From positions 275,112 through 339,111 of the forward strand of contig JBBMOL010000224.1 of NCBI GenBank assembly GCA_037954665.1: a stretch of 64,000 nucleotides of DNA. Reading direction: 5' to 3'. Under the pieces are notes generated by a model. It had not been told where the DNA came from and did no database searches. It saw nothing but the letters and a program-made list of their open reading frames with translations. A program made the translations under genes and the position numbers. The DNA is from Laguncularia racemosa. Taxonomy: Eukaryota > Streptophyta > Magnoliopsida > Myrtales > Combretaceae. This document shows, in pieces, positions 33,370 to 43,705 of this stretch (its first letter is position 1; each line of letters opens with the position of its first letter).

Positions 33370-35085
33370 AGCGATATGATCCATGCTTAAAGATAACATG
33401 TAATGACAACTCGCTATGGTTACCCAACCTCCATTAGGCAACTATGAAGCATTTAAATCATCATATCAAATTGTTCTATCAAAATTTAAATAGCAAGATA
33501 GAAGGCCTTGTCTTGGCTTTCATTTCACAATTCTCTATTTACAAAAGAACGTCCAACGTCCAACATCCAACATCCAACATCGCATATGAGACATACATTT
33601 TTCAGAAATAGACCTCATTTAGGTCCTATTACACAACAGATCAAAATTTTGCTAATCCAATTTAAAATATTTACAATATAAAATTAGTTAGTCATTTAAT
33701 ATAATTTACAAGAGAATTCTACTCTACTCCTTGTTTCCTTACTCCCCATTCCAATAGTTTCGCATTGAGATATTACTTACTTAGGTAAGCCATTTACCTA
33801 GTAAGTTCTTATAATCATGACCTGCATCATAAAATCTATAAGGGGATGAGCTATTATTGCTCAGTGAAATAGGAGTGCAATATCTCAATACTATACATGC
33901 ACAAATAAGTTTATCAAACATATGTCACACATGAACAAACCATATGCAATGCAATATTACATGCAGCTTTTTGGAAATCAGCGTGAAGTTTAGGGTTTAA
34001 CGATCCTCTTAACCTTAGGTTAGGGATTCTTATTAACATCAGTGTTCAAGTATCTTAGTCCACCTATTTTCCATTTTATCTCTTTATTATTAATTATCTT
34101 TAAAAGAAAAAATTTTAAATCTTAAGCTTCATGCATCATTCAACACACCAAGCACATATCCTCAAGACATGCAAGACTTTCCTACTTGATTCCATCAAAG
34201 AAGTAACAACCCCCTTAGCCATGTATTTCATGGTTATTAGAACAATAATTCTTATGAGATTACTTCTTGTGTGTCCTATAGTGACGATGACCTTCAATCA
34301 TAGTATAATGTATTGTGTAATGAGTGTTGAATTTTGTTCAAGCCATAATAATTATTTAATTATTTCAAGGTGATCAAATGAAGTATAATGGCAAACTAAT
34401 CAATAAGATACATAATATGATACGCATTTAAATTCATAGAAAATGTACAGTTAGAATCACAATGTAAAAATCAAAATTAATCAATATAGGTAACTCATAC
34501 AATAATAATTATAATAATAATAATAATAGTATATATATATTCCCATCACGTGTGGACCAAAGGACCTTTGCTCACCTGCGCGCTCAACACACCACACAAA
34601 AGCATATACACGCACGCACACACACACTCACATAGAATATACATCTAAGCACACACATAGCACATAATCACGCACACACACCAACCACTCACACTTCCAT
34701 CGGATGATTACTCACGCATGCAAAACACACAGAAGTGCACACACACACACATACCATCAACACGCCCATATCACACAGAATACACACGCATCACTAGCTT
34801 ACGAGCACCACGCACACACAATAGTGCATCGAAAACATTAGCGTCGCACCACGTTGAAGACACACGAGGCGTCCCACATACGAACCACCTCACACTCCCT
34901 TGTTTTGTACCACAACGAAGGTAGGACATCCACACACACAACCACCAAAGAGTACACGTACACTCACAACCCCGTCAGAAAAACACATCGATACACATAC
35001 AAGTACGATCATAGTGACAGTACAATCAATAACGAAACACAACAAAGTATATATATATATATATATATTATTACACAACATGCCG
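33370..35085 (-). mobile_element. LTR fragment V5, related to the Gypsy-2 LTR
   Basis: Matches V1 in the same orientation (AAATCATCATATCAAATTGT, AGACCTCATTTAGGTCCTAT) and V3 in reverse. It extends past the CA-rich tract to the TA run at 35,050-35,070. The start near 33,370 is approximate. Confidence 0.65.
34600..34990. repeat. CA-rich low-complexity tract of V5
   Basis: Imperfect (CA)n followed by a (TA)n run at 35,047-35,069. It is shorter than the same tract in V1 and V3. Confidence 0.85.
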
Positions 35086-35862
35086 TTTACCTTGTTTCAG
35101 TAGTTAGTAGAGGTTCTAGTCAACTGAAAAAACCACAAAAGAGAAAACGAGCCATATTGCATTGTGAAGTTTAGACATTATTCTTGTACCTGGGGATAAA
35201 AATCCTGCTCCTTTGTTCATGTATTAGAAATTTACGTCCCACAAGCATGATCCACTTCAAGCCGCTATCCCTTTTTTGGGTGCAAAATGAGCTAAATTTA
35301 CTTACGATCCACTTGGGTTCGATTAGATAACAGTTGAATCCAATGAAATCTTGAGCTCAATTTGACAAGCATAACTATTAGTTGAATCTTGAGTCAAATC
35401 TGTATATCAATATTATTCTAATTAAAAGAAAATAATCTTTTTAGAAAAATTAAACTTAAAAGATTATAATCAAATTAAGCTCAAACTTCAACTCAATCTC
35501 AAATTTTAATCTTGATCGAGCTGGAGTTAAAACGTAAGCTTTTAAATTTTGAATCGAGCTCGACGCCTACACCATGGGCTCTAATTTTTTCTCTTGGTCA
35601 AGACACTTCTCATGACTAAAGTAAATCAATGGCTGTTAGCTGCTAGTGGGGTGATGACAATGGACTTCTCTACTCCAATTGAATCGTTGACCAAACAAGC
35701 GAAATTAAGATAATAATCAAATTGCCAAGTATAATATTTTCCCTACGGCATCTCAAATTTTCCGAGCTATCATTTTAGCTTCGCTTTGCTTCTCTTTCCC
35801 TTCTTCCCCACTTCTTTCTACTTTCCTCTGGCCAAACACAGTGGAAATGTTCCACAAGCAGT
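35086..35862. other. Upstream region of the receptor-kinase pseudogene
   Basis: No repeat recognised. A pyrimidine-rich stretch at 35,780-35,835 just upstream looks like a plant 5' leader, but no TATA box can be assigned with confidence. Confidence 0.4.
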
Positions 35863-37012
35863 GTGCAGATTGCGCTAAGGTGGTCCCTGAGTTCCTCCAA
35901 CGTGGACTTAAACTTTTCTAGTCAACCGAAAGATTCTCATGCAAAGAAGACGATTATTACCAGTTTGAGTAAAAGTAGACAACTAACTGAATCAATGCCG
36001 ATATTGCATGCATCCGTTCTTGTGCAGTCTCTTGTATTTTCACAAGTCTCTGTGCTCTTGCTACTTCCATTTTGCTCATCCAGAGATACAATCACGTTTA
36101 GCAATCCGATTTCGGACCTAGCAAATGAAATTCTAGTGTCTGCCAATAGACGCTTCGAGCTCGGGTTTTTTACTCCTAATGGAAGCTCCAGTGCTGGAAG
36201 ATATGTTGGTATATGGTACTATGGATATTATCCACTAACAGTTGTTTGGGTTGCCAATCGAGACAAACCTTTAGTAAACAACACCGGCTTTTTTGGCCTT
36301 GCCGAGGGTGGTAATCTTACGGTACGGACATCCTCACAACAGATATTGTGGTCAAGTGGACCTAAAGGTAAAGTCTCTTCCAACAGGACGATAAGGCTTC
36401 TGGATACAGGGAATCTAGTACTAAGAGAAGCTGGGGAATCTCAAGATTTATGGCGAAGTTTCGAAAATCCTGCTGATACATTTATTCCAGGGATGTCATG
36501 GAGAGAGAACTCAAAGTTGACTTCTTGGAAAGCAGTGGTCGATCCTAAGCTTGGAAACTTCATTTTCCAGGGTCATCGAGAATCCAGAAAAAGGACATAT
36601 TACTCTCTTATTGGGAGAGTGGAGTCTATGGGAAGCTCCAGGATACGGATGACTTGATCGCTATGATCTCATGCCTGCTGTCGGTCTAGTTGCAGCACAC
36701 CAAGTAATCCTAACTGTAACGTCTCCAGATTAAACAATTTTAACTACACATACACTAGACTTGTAATGGCTTGGACGGGGCAAATACAGTTCTATATACG
36801 GAATAATGATTCAGCCCCGTGGAATTTATACCGGTATTGGCCGAGAGATGTGTGCAGCAACTTCAAGTATTGTGGAAATTATGGAAGCTGTAGTAGTGAA
36901 AACAGGGTGCCCTGCAAGTGTTTACAAGGGTTTGAACCTACAGAACCAGAAAAATGGAATTCAGGAGAATTTCAGCCGGCTGCACAAGAAAATCAGCCTT
37001 ATGTAATATAAA
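35863..37012 (+). pseudogene. G-type lectin S-receptor-like kinase, 5' part, cut by Gypsy-2
   Basis: The likely start is the ATG at 35,995, which gives a signal peptide (VSVLLLLPFCSS). Then comes a bulb-lectin domain with FELGFFTPNGSS, VVWVANRDKP (residues ~83-92), GNLVLRE and LWRSFENPADTF (~152-163). A stop at 36,655 and a closed, frame-shifted stretch follow. Beyond it is the S-locus glycoprotein/EGF-like part: NYTYTRLVMAWTGQIQF, CGNYGSC, PCKCLQGFEP and KWNSGEF. A one-base shift near 36,970 moves the reading to GCTRKSALCN. At 37,012 the gene is cut by the Gypsy-2 LTR, so PAN, transmembrane and kinase parts are absent here. Such proteins are plasma-membrane receptors. The pattern resembles the At4g03230 subgroup from memory. 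Confidence 0.9.
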
Positions 37013-37055
37013 TGAGTTGTAAAATCTGCAAAAATTTGAATACATATAATATCGG

Positions 37056-37642
37056 TGACACAGCGAGGAAAGCATAAAACACGAGACCAATTCTAGGATT
37101 GGATCTCACGAATAAACAAAGAACAATCTAAGTTTATTCCTTAATAAATCTCAATTGCGCACAATCGAGAAAGCAGCAAAAACTCTTCTCTAAAGTATGT
37201 ATTGACTAAAGAATAAAAGCTAACCCTAAAAATGACCTAGCAACTATATATACTCAAGAAAACGAGTAAAAAGGAAATATATATGTATACGTGGAAATAA
37301 ATATATGTATATACGTTCGTCATTTGTCGTATACACGATCATGCATGAGGCCGTGTATGTTTCAGGGAAAGATCCTGACATAACACATGGCCATGCCTCC
37401 TGACCATGTATGAGGCCGTATACGTTTTTGGGAATCAGCCGAACATAACACAAGGCCGTGCTTCTTGGCCGTGTATGAGGCTGTGTACGTTTTTGGGAAT
37501 CAACCTGGTATAACACACGGCCGTGCCTGCTGGCCGTGCATGAAGCCGTGTGTGTTTCTGAAAGCTTCCTTACATAATATACGATCGTGCTTGTAATAGA
37601 CACGCCCAATATCAACCCGTGCCAGTGACTATGTTAGCATCA
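37056..37642 (-). repeat. Gypsy-3 3' LTR (left on + strand)
   Basis: 587 bp, with three full copies of a 65-bp tandem repeat carrying CACGGCCGTG-type palindromes (equivalent points 37,381, 37,446 and 37,511). The last ~10 codons of the polyprotein lie in its right edge. Confidence 0.93.
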
Positions 37643-38997
37643 TTCTCTCCTACCAATGAAGAACTCGACCCCGAGTTCTCTTCTAGATATAGGGGTTCGT
37701 CATCCATGTAGAATGGGGATAAGTCAGCTACGTTGAAGGTTTTTGAGATTTTCATGCTTTCCGGGAGCCCGACCACATATGCATTATCGTTTATCTTGGC
37801 GACAATCTTGTAAGGACCATACTTCTTTGGTTGCCCTTTGCTATAAGTGCCCACGGGAAAGCGTTCCTTCCTTAAGAACACCATCACTTGATCTCCCACC
37901 TCAAACAGTTTTGTCCTCCAATGCTTTTCTACGGCTTTCTTATATTGTTCATTAACCCTCTCGATTCTCACTTTCACGTCAGATGCCACTGTTTGGTGTT
38001 GTTCTGCCAGGTGTTTAGCAGCAACATTGGTTTCTACACCCTTGGGCAGAGAAGCTAAATCCAAGGCGTGAGACGACACTTTGGTATAGACCACTGAAAA
38101 AGGAGATTTCCTAGTAGTTCTATAAATGGAACTGTTGTAAGCGAACTCAACTTGAGAAAGTGCCAAATCCCATTGTTTTGGCTTCTCTCCACAGATGCTT
38201 TGTATCAAATTTCTAAGGGTCCTATTCGTCACCTCTATCTGCCCATCAATTTGAGGGTAGGCTGTGCTGCTAAAATTAAGGGAAGAATTAAACATGTACC
38301 ATAGCATCCTCCAAAAGTGGCTAAGAAACCGGGTATCTCTATTAGAAGTAATGGACTTGGGAACCCCGTGCAACCTGACCACCTCCTTAAAGAATAACTT
38401 GGCAACACCCTGTGCATCAGTCGTCTTCCTGCAAGGGATGAAGTAAGCCATCTTGGAGAACCTGTCTACAACTACAAAAACAGTGTCAGCACCTCGTTGG
38501 GTACGAGGCAAACCCAACACGAAGTCCATAGATAGATCCTCCTAGATATTGTCAGGTACTGGTAACGGAGTGTACAACCCAGTATTCTGATAATGCCCTT
38601 TAAATGTCTAGCAGATGTAACACCTTTGCACAATTCTCCCTATATCTCTTCTCAGTTGAGGCCAATGATATCTTGCAGCCACTGCTGCTAGTGTCTTATC
38701 GCGCCCCAGATGTCCGGCTAGTCCCCCTCCATGTAGGTCCCTAATCAATTTTTCCCTCAAGGATGATTTGGGAACACAGAGTTGATTGCCCCTCATTAAG
38801 TAACCCTCCAGGATGTAGTAACTGTCATTGGGTTCCTGATTGATACATTTTCTCCGAATAGTCCCGAAATCCGCAACTTCATCATACAGTTCCTTCAGCT
38901 GCTCAAAGCCTACCACCTCAGCCCTCATGGTGACCAATAAATCCACTCTCCTACTTAATGCGTCTGCCACCTTGTTTTGGACCCCGGATTTGTGCAC
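37612..38997 (-). pseudogene. Gypsy-3 integrase
   Basis: The zinc-binding H2C2 part is open at 38,608-38,997 (GGGLAGHLGRDKTLAAVAAR, ending QRCYIC). A 305-codon open run at 37,612-38,529 covers the DDE core: MDFVLGLPRTQRGADT, VVVDRFSKMAYF (first Asp), TSNRDTRFLSHFW (second Asp), and DGQIEVTNRTL (Glu). The C-terminal part, FEVGDQVMVFLRKERFPVG then KYGPYKIVAKINDNAYVV, ends in an acidic/Ser tail. All three acidic residues are present, making this the best-preserved integrase in the window. Final codons cross the purine tract into the LTR at 37,642. A short closed gap at 38,530-38,607 separates the two runs. Confidence 0.93.
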
Positions 38998-40355
38998 CAG
39001 GCGGAATGGAAACTTTTGCAGAAATTGTATCCATCTGCATGCATATCTTTACAGATGCGGGTCTGATTACTCGGGTGTTTCAAAGCGACACAATCCGAGT
39101 ATAGGATAAACTCTTTACCAACCAAGTAGTGCTCCCACATCCTTAGAGCTCTGACCATGGAATAGAACTCTTTATCATAAGTGGACCAGCTCCTCCTAGC
39201 CTCACAGAGCTTCTCACTATGGAAGGCTACGAGTCTCTTCTCCTGAGATAACACGGCGCCAATGCCCACACCGCTGGCATCATAGTCGACTTCGAATAGT
39301 TTGTCAAAGTCTAGTAAGGCCAATACCGACGCACTACATAATCTCTCTTTGAGCACAGCAAATCCAGACTCAACTTCCCCATCCCAATGAAACTTCCCTT
39401 TCTTCAAGCACTCAATTAATGGGGCCGCAACGATACTAAAATGCCGTATGAAGCGTATATAAAATCCTGCTAACCACAGAAAGCTCCTCAACTCGGTGAT
39501 TGTTTTGGGAGTGGGCCAATCTCTAATGGCCTTTACCTTGTCTTCATCCACCATTATACCCCCACCGCTTACTACAAAACCCAAGAACAACAGTTTTTTT
39601 GACATGAATATGCACTTCTTGAGGTTGGCGTAAAGCTTATTCTCTTTCAACACAGTTGATATCCTCTTCAAATGCACTAAATGCTCATCCCTAGTCTTGC
39701 TATAGATCAGGATGTCAACAAAGTATACTACTACAAACCTACCTATGAATGGTTTAAGTACCTGATTCATCACGCGCATGAAGGCACTAAGTGCATTGCT
39801 GAGGCCGAATGGCATGACCAACCATTTGTACAACCCTTCCTTTGTCTTGAAAGTAGTCTTCCATTCATCCCCAAGTCTGACCCGAATCTAATGATACCTA
39901 CTTCTAAGACCCACTTTTGAGAATATTACCGCTCCATTCAGCCTATCAAACATGTCTTCAATGCGAGGAATTGGGAATTTATACCCAATTGTGATCTTAT
40001 TGATCGCACGACTGTCCATACACATCCTCCAACTACCATCCTTCTTGGGCCTCAATAGCACCGGAATAGCACATGGGCTCATGCTATCCCTGATGAATCC
40101 TTTATCCAGTAATTCCTGGACCTTCTCCTGTAGGACCTCTGTCTCTTTGGGGCTCATCCTATAATGAGGGAGATTAGGAAGGCTAGCCTCAGGCACCAAG
40201 TCAATGTGGTGTTGGATGTATCGCAATGGAGGCAACCCTTCTGGTAAATCTTCCGACACTACCTCTTTGAACTCTTCTAATACTCCCTTTACTTCCTCCG
40301 GAGCCTCTACACTATCCACATCCTCTCCCACATTCGTCACAACAAGAGCATGCAT
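38955..40355 (-). pseudogene. Gypsy-3 reverse transcriptase and RNase H
   Basis: Two long open runs, 39,888-40,355 and 38,955-39,833, are separated by a short closed gap. RT motifs include GLPPLRYIQHHIDLVPEA, LRPKKDGSWRMCMDSRAIN, YKWLVMPFGLSNALSAFMR and FLGFVVSGGGIMVDEDKV. The catalytic YxDD reads YFVD at 39,714-39,725, so the first catalytic Asp is Val and polymerase activity is lost. RNase H motifs FEVDYDASGVGIGAVLSQ and FHSEKLCEARRSWSTYDKEF follow. Confidence 0.93.
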
Positions 40356-40499
40356 TAATCAAGATTCTTTGATGTCTTCGGTCATCTTCTTTTCTGATTG
40401 AGTGATTGTCAGAAAGGATTTCCCTTCTGCCCTTTGTGTCTTGGGTCATTTATCCGTCAATGGAAGCAATGTCTATTTCACGCCCCCTTTCTCCAACCT

Positions 40500-40846
40500 G
40501 TACTTATTTTCTTTCACGACATGTTGGGCATCCACGTTAAACTGCCAAGGTCATCCGAATAGCAAGTGGCAGGCATCCATATCGACAATGTCGCAATAGA
40601 CTTCATCCCGATACTTGCCTATCGAGAATGGAACCTAACACCTCTCCTTCACCTCAATTCACTCCGTTGCATTAATTTACCCTATGGTGTAAGGGTTCGG
40701 ATGCTTCTCTATCTATAGTTAGAGTCATTTCACAACCTCTCTTCCAATTGTGTTCTCACAACTCCCACTGTCAACAATCAAGTCAAATAGTCTCTCACCG
40801 ATTGTGCACTAGTGTGGAACAGCTAGTGTCATTATGAACTACCCTC
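40500..40846 (-). pseudogene. Gypsy-3 protease
   Basis: Active-site motif LIVDSGSCENTIG, with the DSG triplet at 40,764-40,772, has the standard retropepsin form. Stops follow shortly after, and the remainder of the domain is only weakly readable. Confidence 0.75.
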
Positions 40847-42228
40847 CTATTTCGATGCTAGCATCATCCTTCTGATCACATAGTTCGGTTCCACTGCATC
40901 ATCAGCCTCATCATAGTATTCATCCTCACCATCCGGTTCACAGCACACTTCCTCCTCTTCCTCCCTTTCGACAATGTTTATAGTTCGCTGATTCGAGCAT
41001 TCGTTGGATCGGTGCCCTGATTGATTACACCTATAGCACTTCCCCAGAATCGGTTTGGCATACGGATTATTTTGCCTTAGGGTCTCTTTGCTCTCAAGAG
41101 GCTTCTTTCCCTCAACTTTGTCTTCTTTCTTCTCTATACTCCCAACTGGTTTCTTGACCATTCTTCTAGCCCTTTCACCAACCACCCAGCTGCCACTGCC
41201 GATACTATCATACACATAACTTCTCTTGCCCCCACCTAGCCTTGCACTCTGTTCTTGAATCATCATCTCAGCTCTAAGGGCCAAATTCTTTGCCTCATTG
41301 ACGATTCTGAACACCGCCACCCCTATTTTATCCCTAATCTAGGGTTTCAATCCATCTACAAATCGTGCCACTGCTGACCCTCAGTTTCCCTCAGATCATT
41401 CCTCTCCACCGGCCTCATAAACTCGGCGGTGTATTCATGCACCGTCCTTTGCCCCTGACGGCATCGTTGGTACTGCTGGAAAATGATCTGCTCACAGTCG
41501 GGTGGTAGAAAATCTCACTGCAACAGATTCTTCATGTGGTACCATGTCCTTATAGGTTGCTTCCCCTCTCTCTATCTCCGATTCTGCAAATGATCCCACC
41601 ATATAGAAGCCCCTCCTTTCAACCTACAAGCAACCAGCTGTACTCTCTTATCCTCAGGTACCTCCATATAGTCGAAGAATCTATCGACCTCTACAAGCCA
41701 ATCCAGGAAATCTTCTATATTGAGATTACCAGTAAAGGATGGAATATCTACCTTGAGACGGAAATCACCACCATCTCTATGATCGTAGCCCTGGTGGTTT
41801 CTTCGATATCTGCCACCGTACTCCCGGTCAATCTGGTCATCAACCCCGCTGTACCTGCCACCACCAACACCGCCCCTTCTCGGTGGTTGTCCCCCCCTCT
41901 ATAGGAATTCACCCTCTTCCTTAGAGGAACTTTCATCTAGCCTTTGAATCCACTGATCCGCAGCTGCAGGTTGATTGATAGGATCACCATAAGTGACTGC
42001 TACTCCAGGTCGATTCCCAACAACACCCTTGTTTCCGTTGTGGCCCATCACGATGGCATCAAAATGCGTAACCAGGTCTTCCAAACGTTGCTCTACGCGC
42101 CCAAGTCTCTGTTCCATGGCTTCGACTACCGCCCTTGGAGCCCATTGATTGACTCCTTGGACATCCGTATCTCGATCTAGGTCGAGAACGCGACCGCTGT
42201 CAACACCATCGTTAGCCGACATCTCCAT
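40847..42228 (-). pseudogene. Gypsy-3 gag
   Basis: Probable start ATG at 42,228 (or 42,222), 14 bases after the primer-binding site. The first open run, to 41,899, contains a coiled-coil-like MEQRLGRVEQRLEDLV. A broken middle part carries the Retrotrans_gag core (GGASIWWDHLQNRR, EYTAEFMRPVERNDLRE). The third run, 40,847-41,320, has a perfect CX2CX4HX4C zinc knuckle CYRCNQSGHRSNEC at 40,997-41,038, then an acidic EEEEE tail. Gag would form the particle and bind RNA. At least two frameshifts or stops break it. Confidence 0.88.
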
Positions 42229-42241
42229 AGGAATTTGCCTT

Positions 42242-42253
42242 GCTCTGATACCA
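42242..42253 (-). other. Gypsy-3 primer-binding site
   Basis: TGGTATCAGAGC on the minus strand, a perfect initiator tRNA-Met complement, two bases from the 5' LTR. Confidence 0.95.
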
Positions 42254-42255
42254 AC

Positions 42256-42844
42256 TAACGTAGCGAAGAAAGCGTAAAACACGAGACTAATTCTAGAATT
42301 AGATCTCACGAATAAACAAAGAACAATATGAGTTTATTCCTTGATAAATCTCAATTGCGCACAATCGAGAAAGTAGAGAAAACTCTTCTCTAAAGTGTGT
42401 ATTAATTAAAAATAAAAGCTAACCTTAAAAATGACCTAGCAACTATATATACTCCTCAGGAAAACGAGTAAAAAGGAAATATATATATACACGTGGAAAT
42501 AAATATATGTATACACGTCCGTCATTTGTCGTATACACGATCGTGTATAAGGCCATGTAGGCTTCTGGAGATACTCTTGACATAACACACGGCCGTGCCT
42601 CCTAGCTGTGCATGAGGCCGTGTATGTTTCTAGAAAAGATCCTGACATAATACACGGTCGTGCCTCCTGGCCGTGTATGAGGCCATGTACGTTTCTGGAA
42701 ATCAGCCTAATATAACACACGGCCGTACCTCCTGGCCGTGCATGAAGCCGTGTGTGTTTCTAGAAGCTTCCTTAAATAATACACGACCGTGCTTGTAATA
42801 GACACGCCCGATATCAACCCGTGTCAGCGACGATGTCTGCATCA
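42256..42844 (-). repeat. Gypsy-3 5' LTR (right on + strand)
   Basis: 589 bp. The 65-bp tandem repeat has equivalent points at 42,583, 42,648 and 42,713. It is followed by the target duplication ATCGG at 42,845. Confidence 0.93.
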
Positions 42845-43187
42845 ATCGGAATAGTTAAAAGAGCGTACTAAAAGCCTTAAACCATACCGTGCATAAAATT
42901 ATGTTAAAAAAAATAATCACGTGGAAAGCAAATTATGAAAGATTATTGAATAAACGATAAAATAAATTAAAATAATAGGTTTAGGATTATCAAATAAATT
43001 TTTTGAATAAATATTCATGCTTGGAATAATTTAATTAGCTTAGTCATAAAATTTTATATTAAAATATTAAAATATATAAAATACTGTATGAGACAAACGA
43101 ACACCTTCGATTAAGAAAATTTTCTATATATATATAAAAGGGCATGTGTCTTCTAGAGGAAGACTTGCACGATTCAAGATACATTCG

Positions 43188-43191
<4 letters not shown>

Positions 43192-43227
<36 letters not shown>

Positions 43228-43256
43228 GGGGGGGAGAGAAGATAGAGACAAAGACG
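43192..43256. repeat. (GA)n and G-rich run in Gypsy-2 5' LTR
   Basis: About 22 GA units then GGGAGGGGGGGGGGAGAG. The 3' LTR has only a few GA units at the same place (62,062), so the run expanded after insertion or shrank in the other copy. Confidence 0.85.
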
Positions 43257-43665
43257 AAAATAGAAGAGAAAAGGAAAAAGAAAAAAAGGAAAACACAAAA
43301 AAAAATTACATATTTTCTACATACGACGTCTAAATTACAAACTGGGATTACCAACAAGATCGTTGAGATAAGCTCTATGAAACTAGATTAATATTTTTTG
43401 TAAAACAAGTTTTATTTTTGAAATTTAAATATAATTTTAATATGTATATCAAAATAAGATTTAGTTTAAAAAATAATTAAAATATCTAACAATATACTAG
43501 ATAGGATGATATTCATCATGAATAGTATGTAATAGCATGGTTTTTTGTGTTTTAGGAAAAAAATTATTTTTTAAATTTATCAAAAGATTACTATGAGTAA
43601 TCGAAAATAAAATTCAGGTAAGTAGGAACTTTATGATATATTATTATATGTGATGTGGTGTGTTG

Positions 43666-43669
<4 letters not shown>

Positions 43670-43701
<32 letters not shown>
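43670..43701. repeat. (TA)n run in Gypsy-2 5' LTR
   Basis: About 16 TA units; shorter in the 3' LTR near 62,505-62,522. Confidence 0.9.

Positions 43702-43705
<4 letters not shown>

Larger units (their letters stand above)
37056..42844 (-). mobile_element. Gypsy-3, complete but decayed Ty3/gypsy element (CRM-like)
   Basis: A 5,789-bp element on the minus strand inside the Gypsy-2 5' LTR. Perfect target duplications ATCGG lie at 37,051-37,055 and 42,845-42,849. LTRs are 587 and 589 bp; on the minus strand they begin TGATGC. Primer-binding site, Gag with zinc knuckle, protease, RT-RNase H and integrase are all present. The polyprotein frame crosses into the 3' LTR and stops there. In plants this is known for the CRM group, so CRM-like is my best guess; no chromodomain-type tail could be confirmed. 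Confidence 0.95.

Noticed and set aside
37330..37600. CRISPR-like array
   Set aside because: The 65-bp units are contiguous tandem repeats inside an LTR with no unique spacers, in a plant genome.
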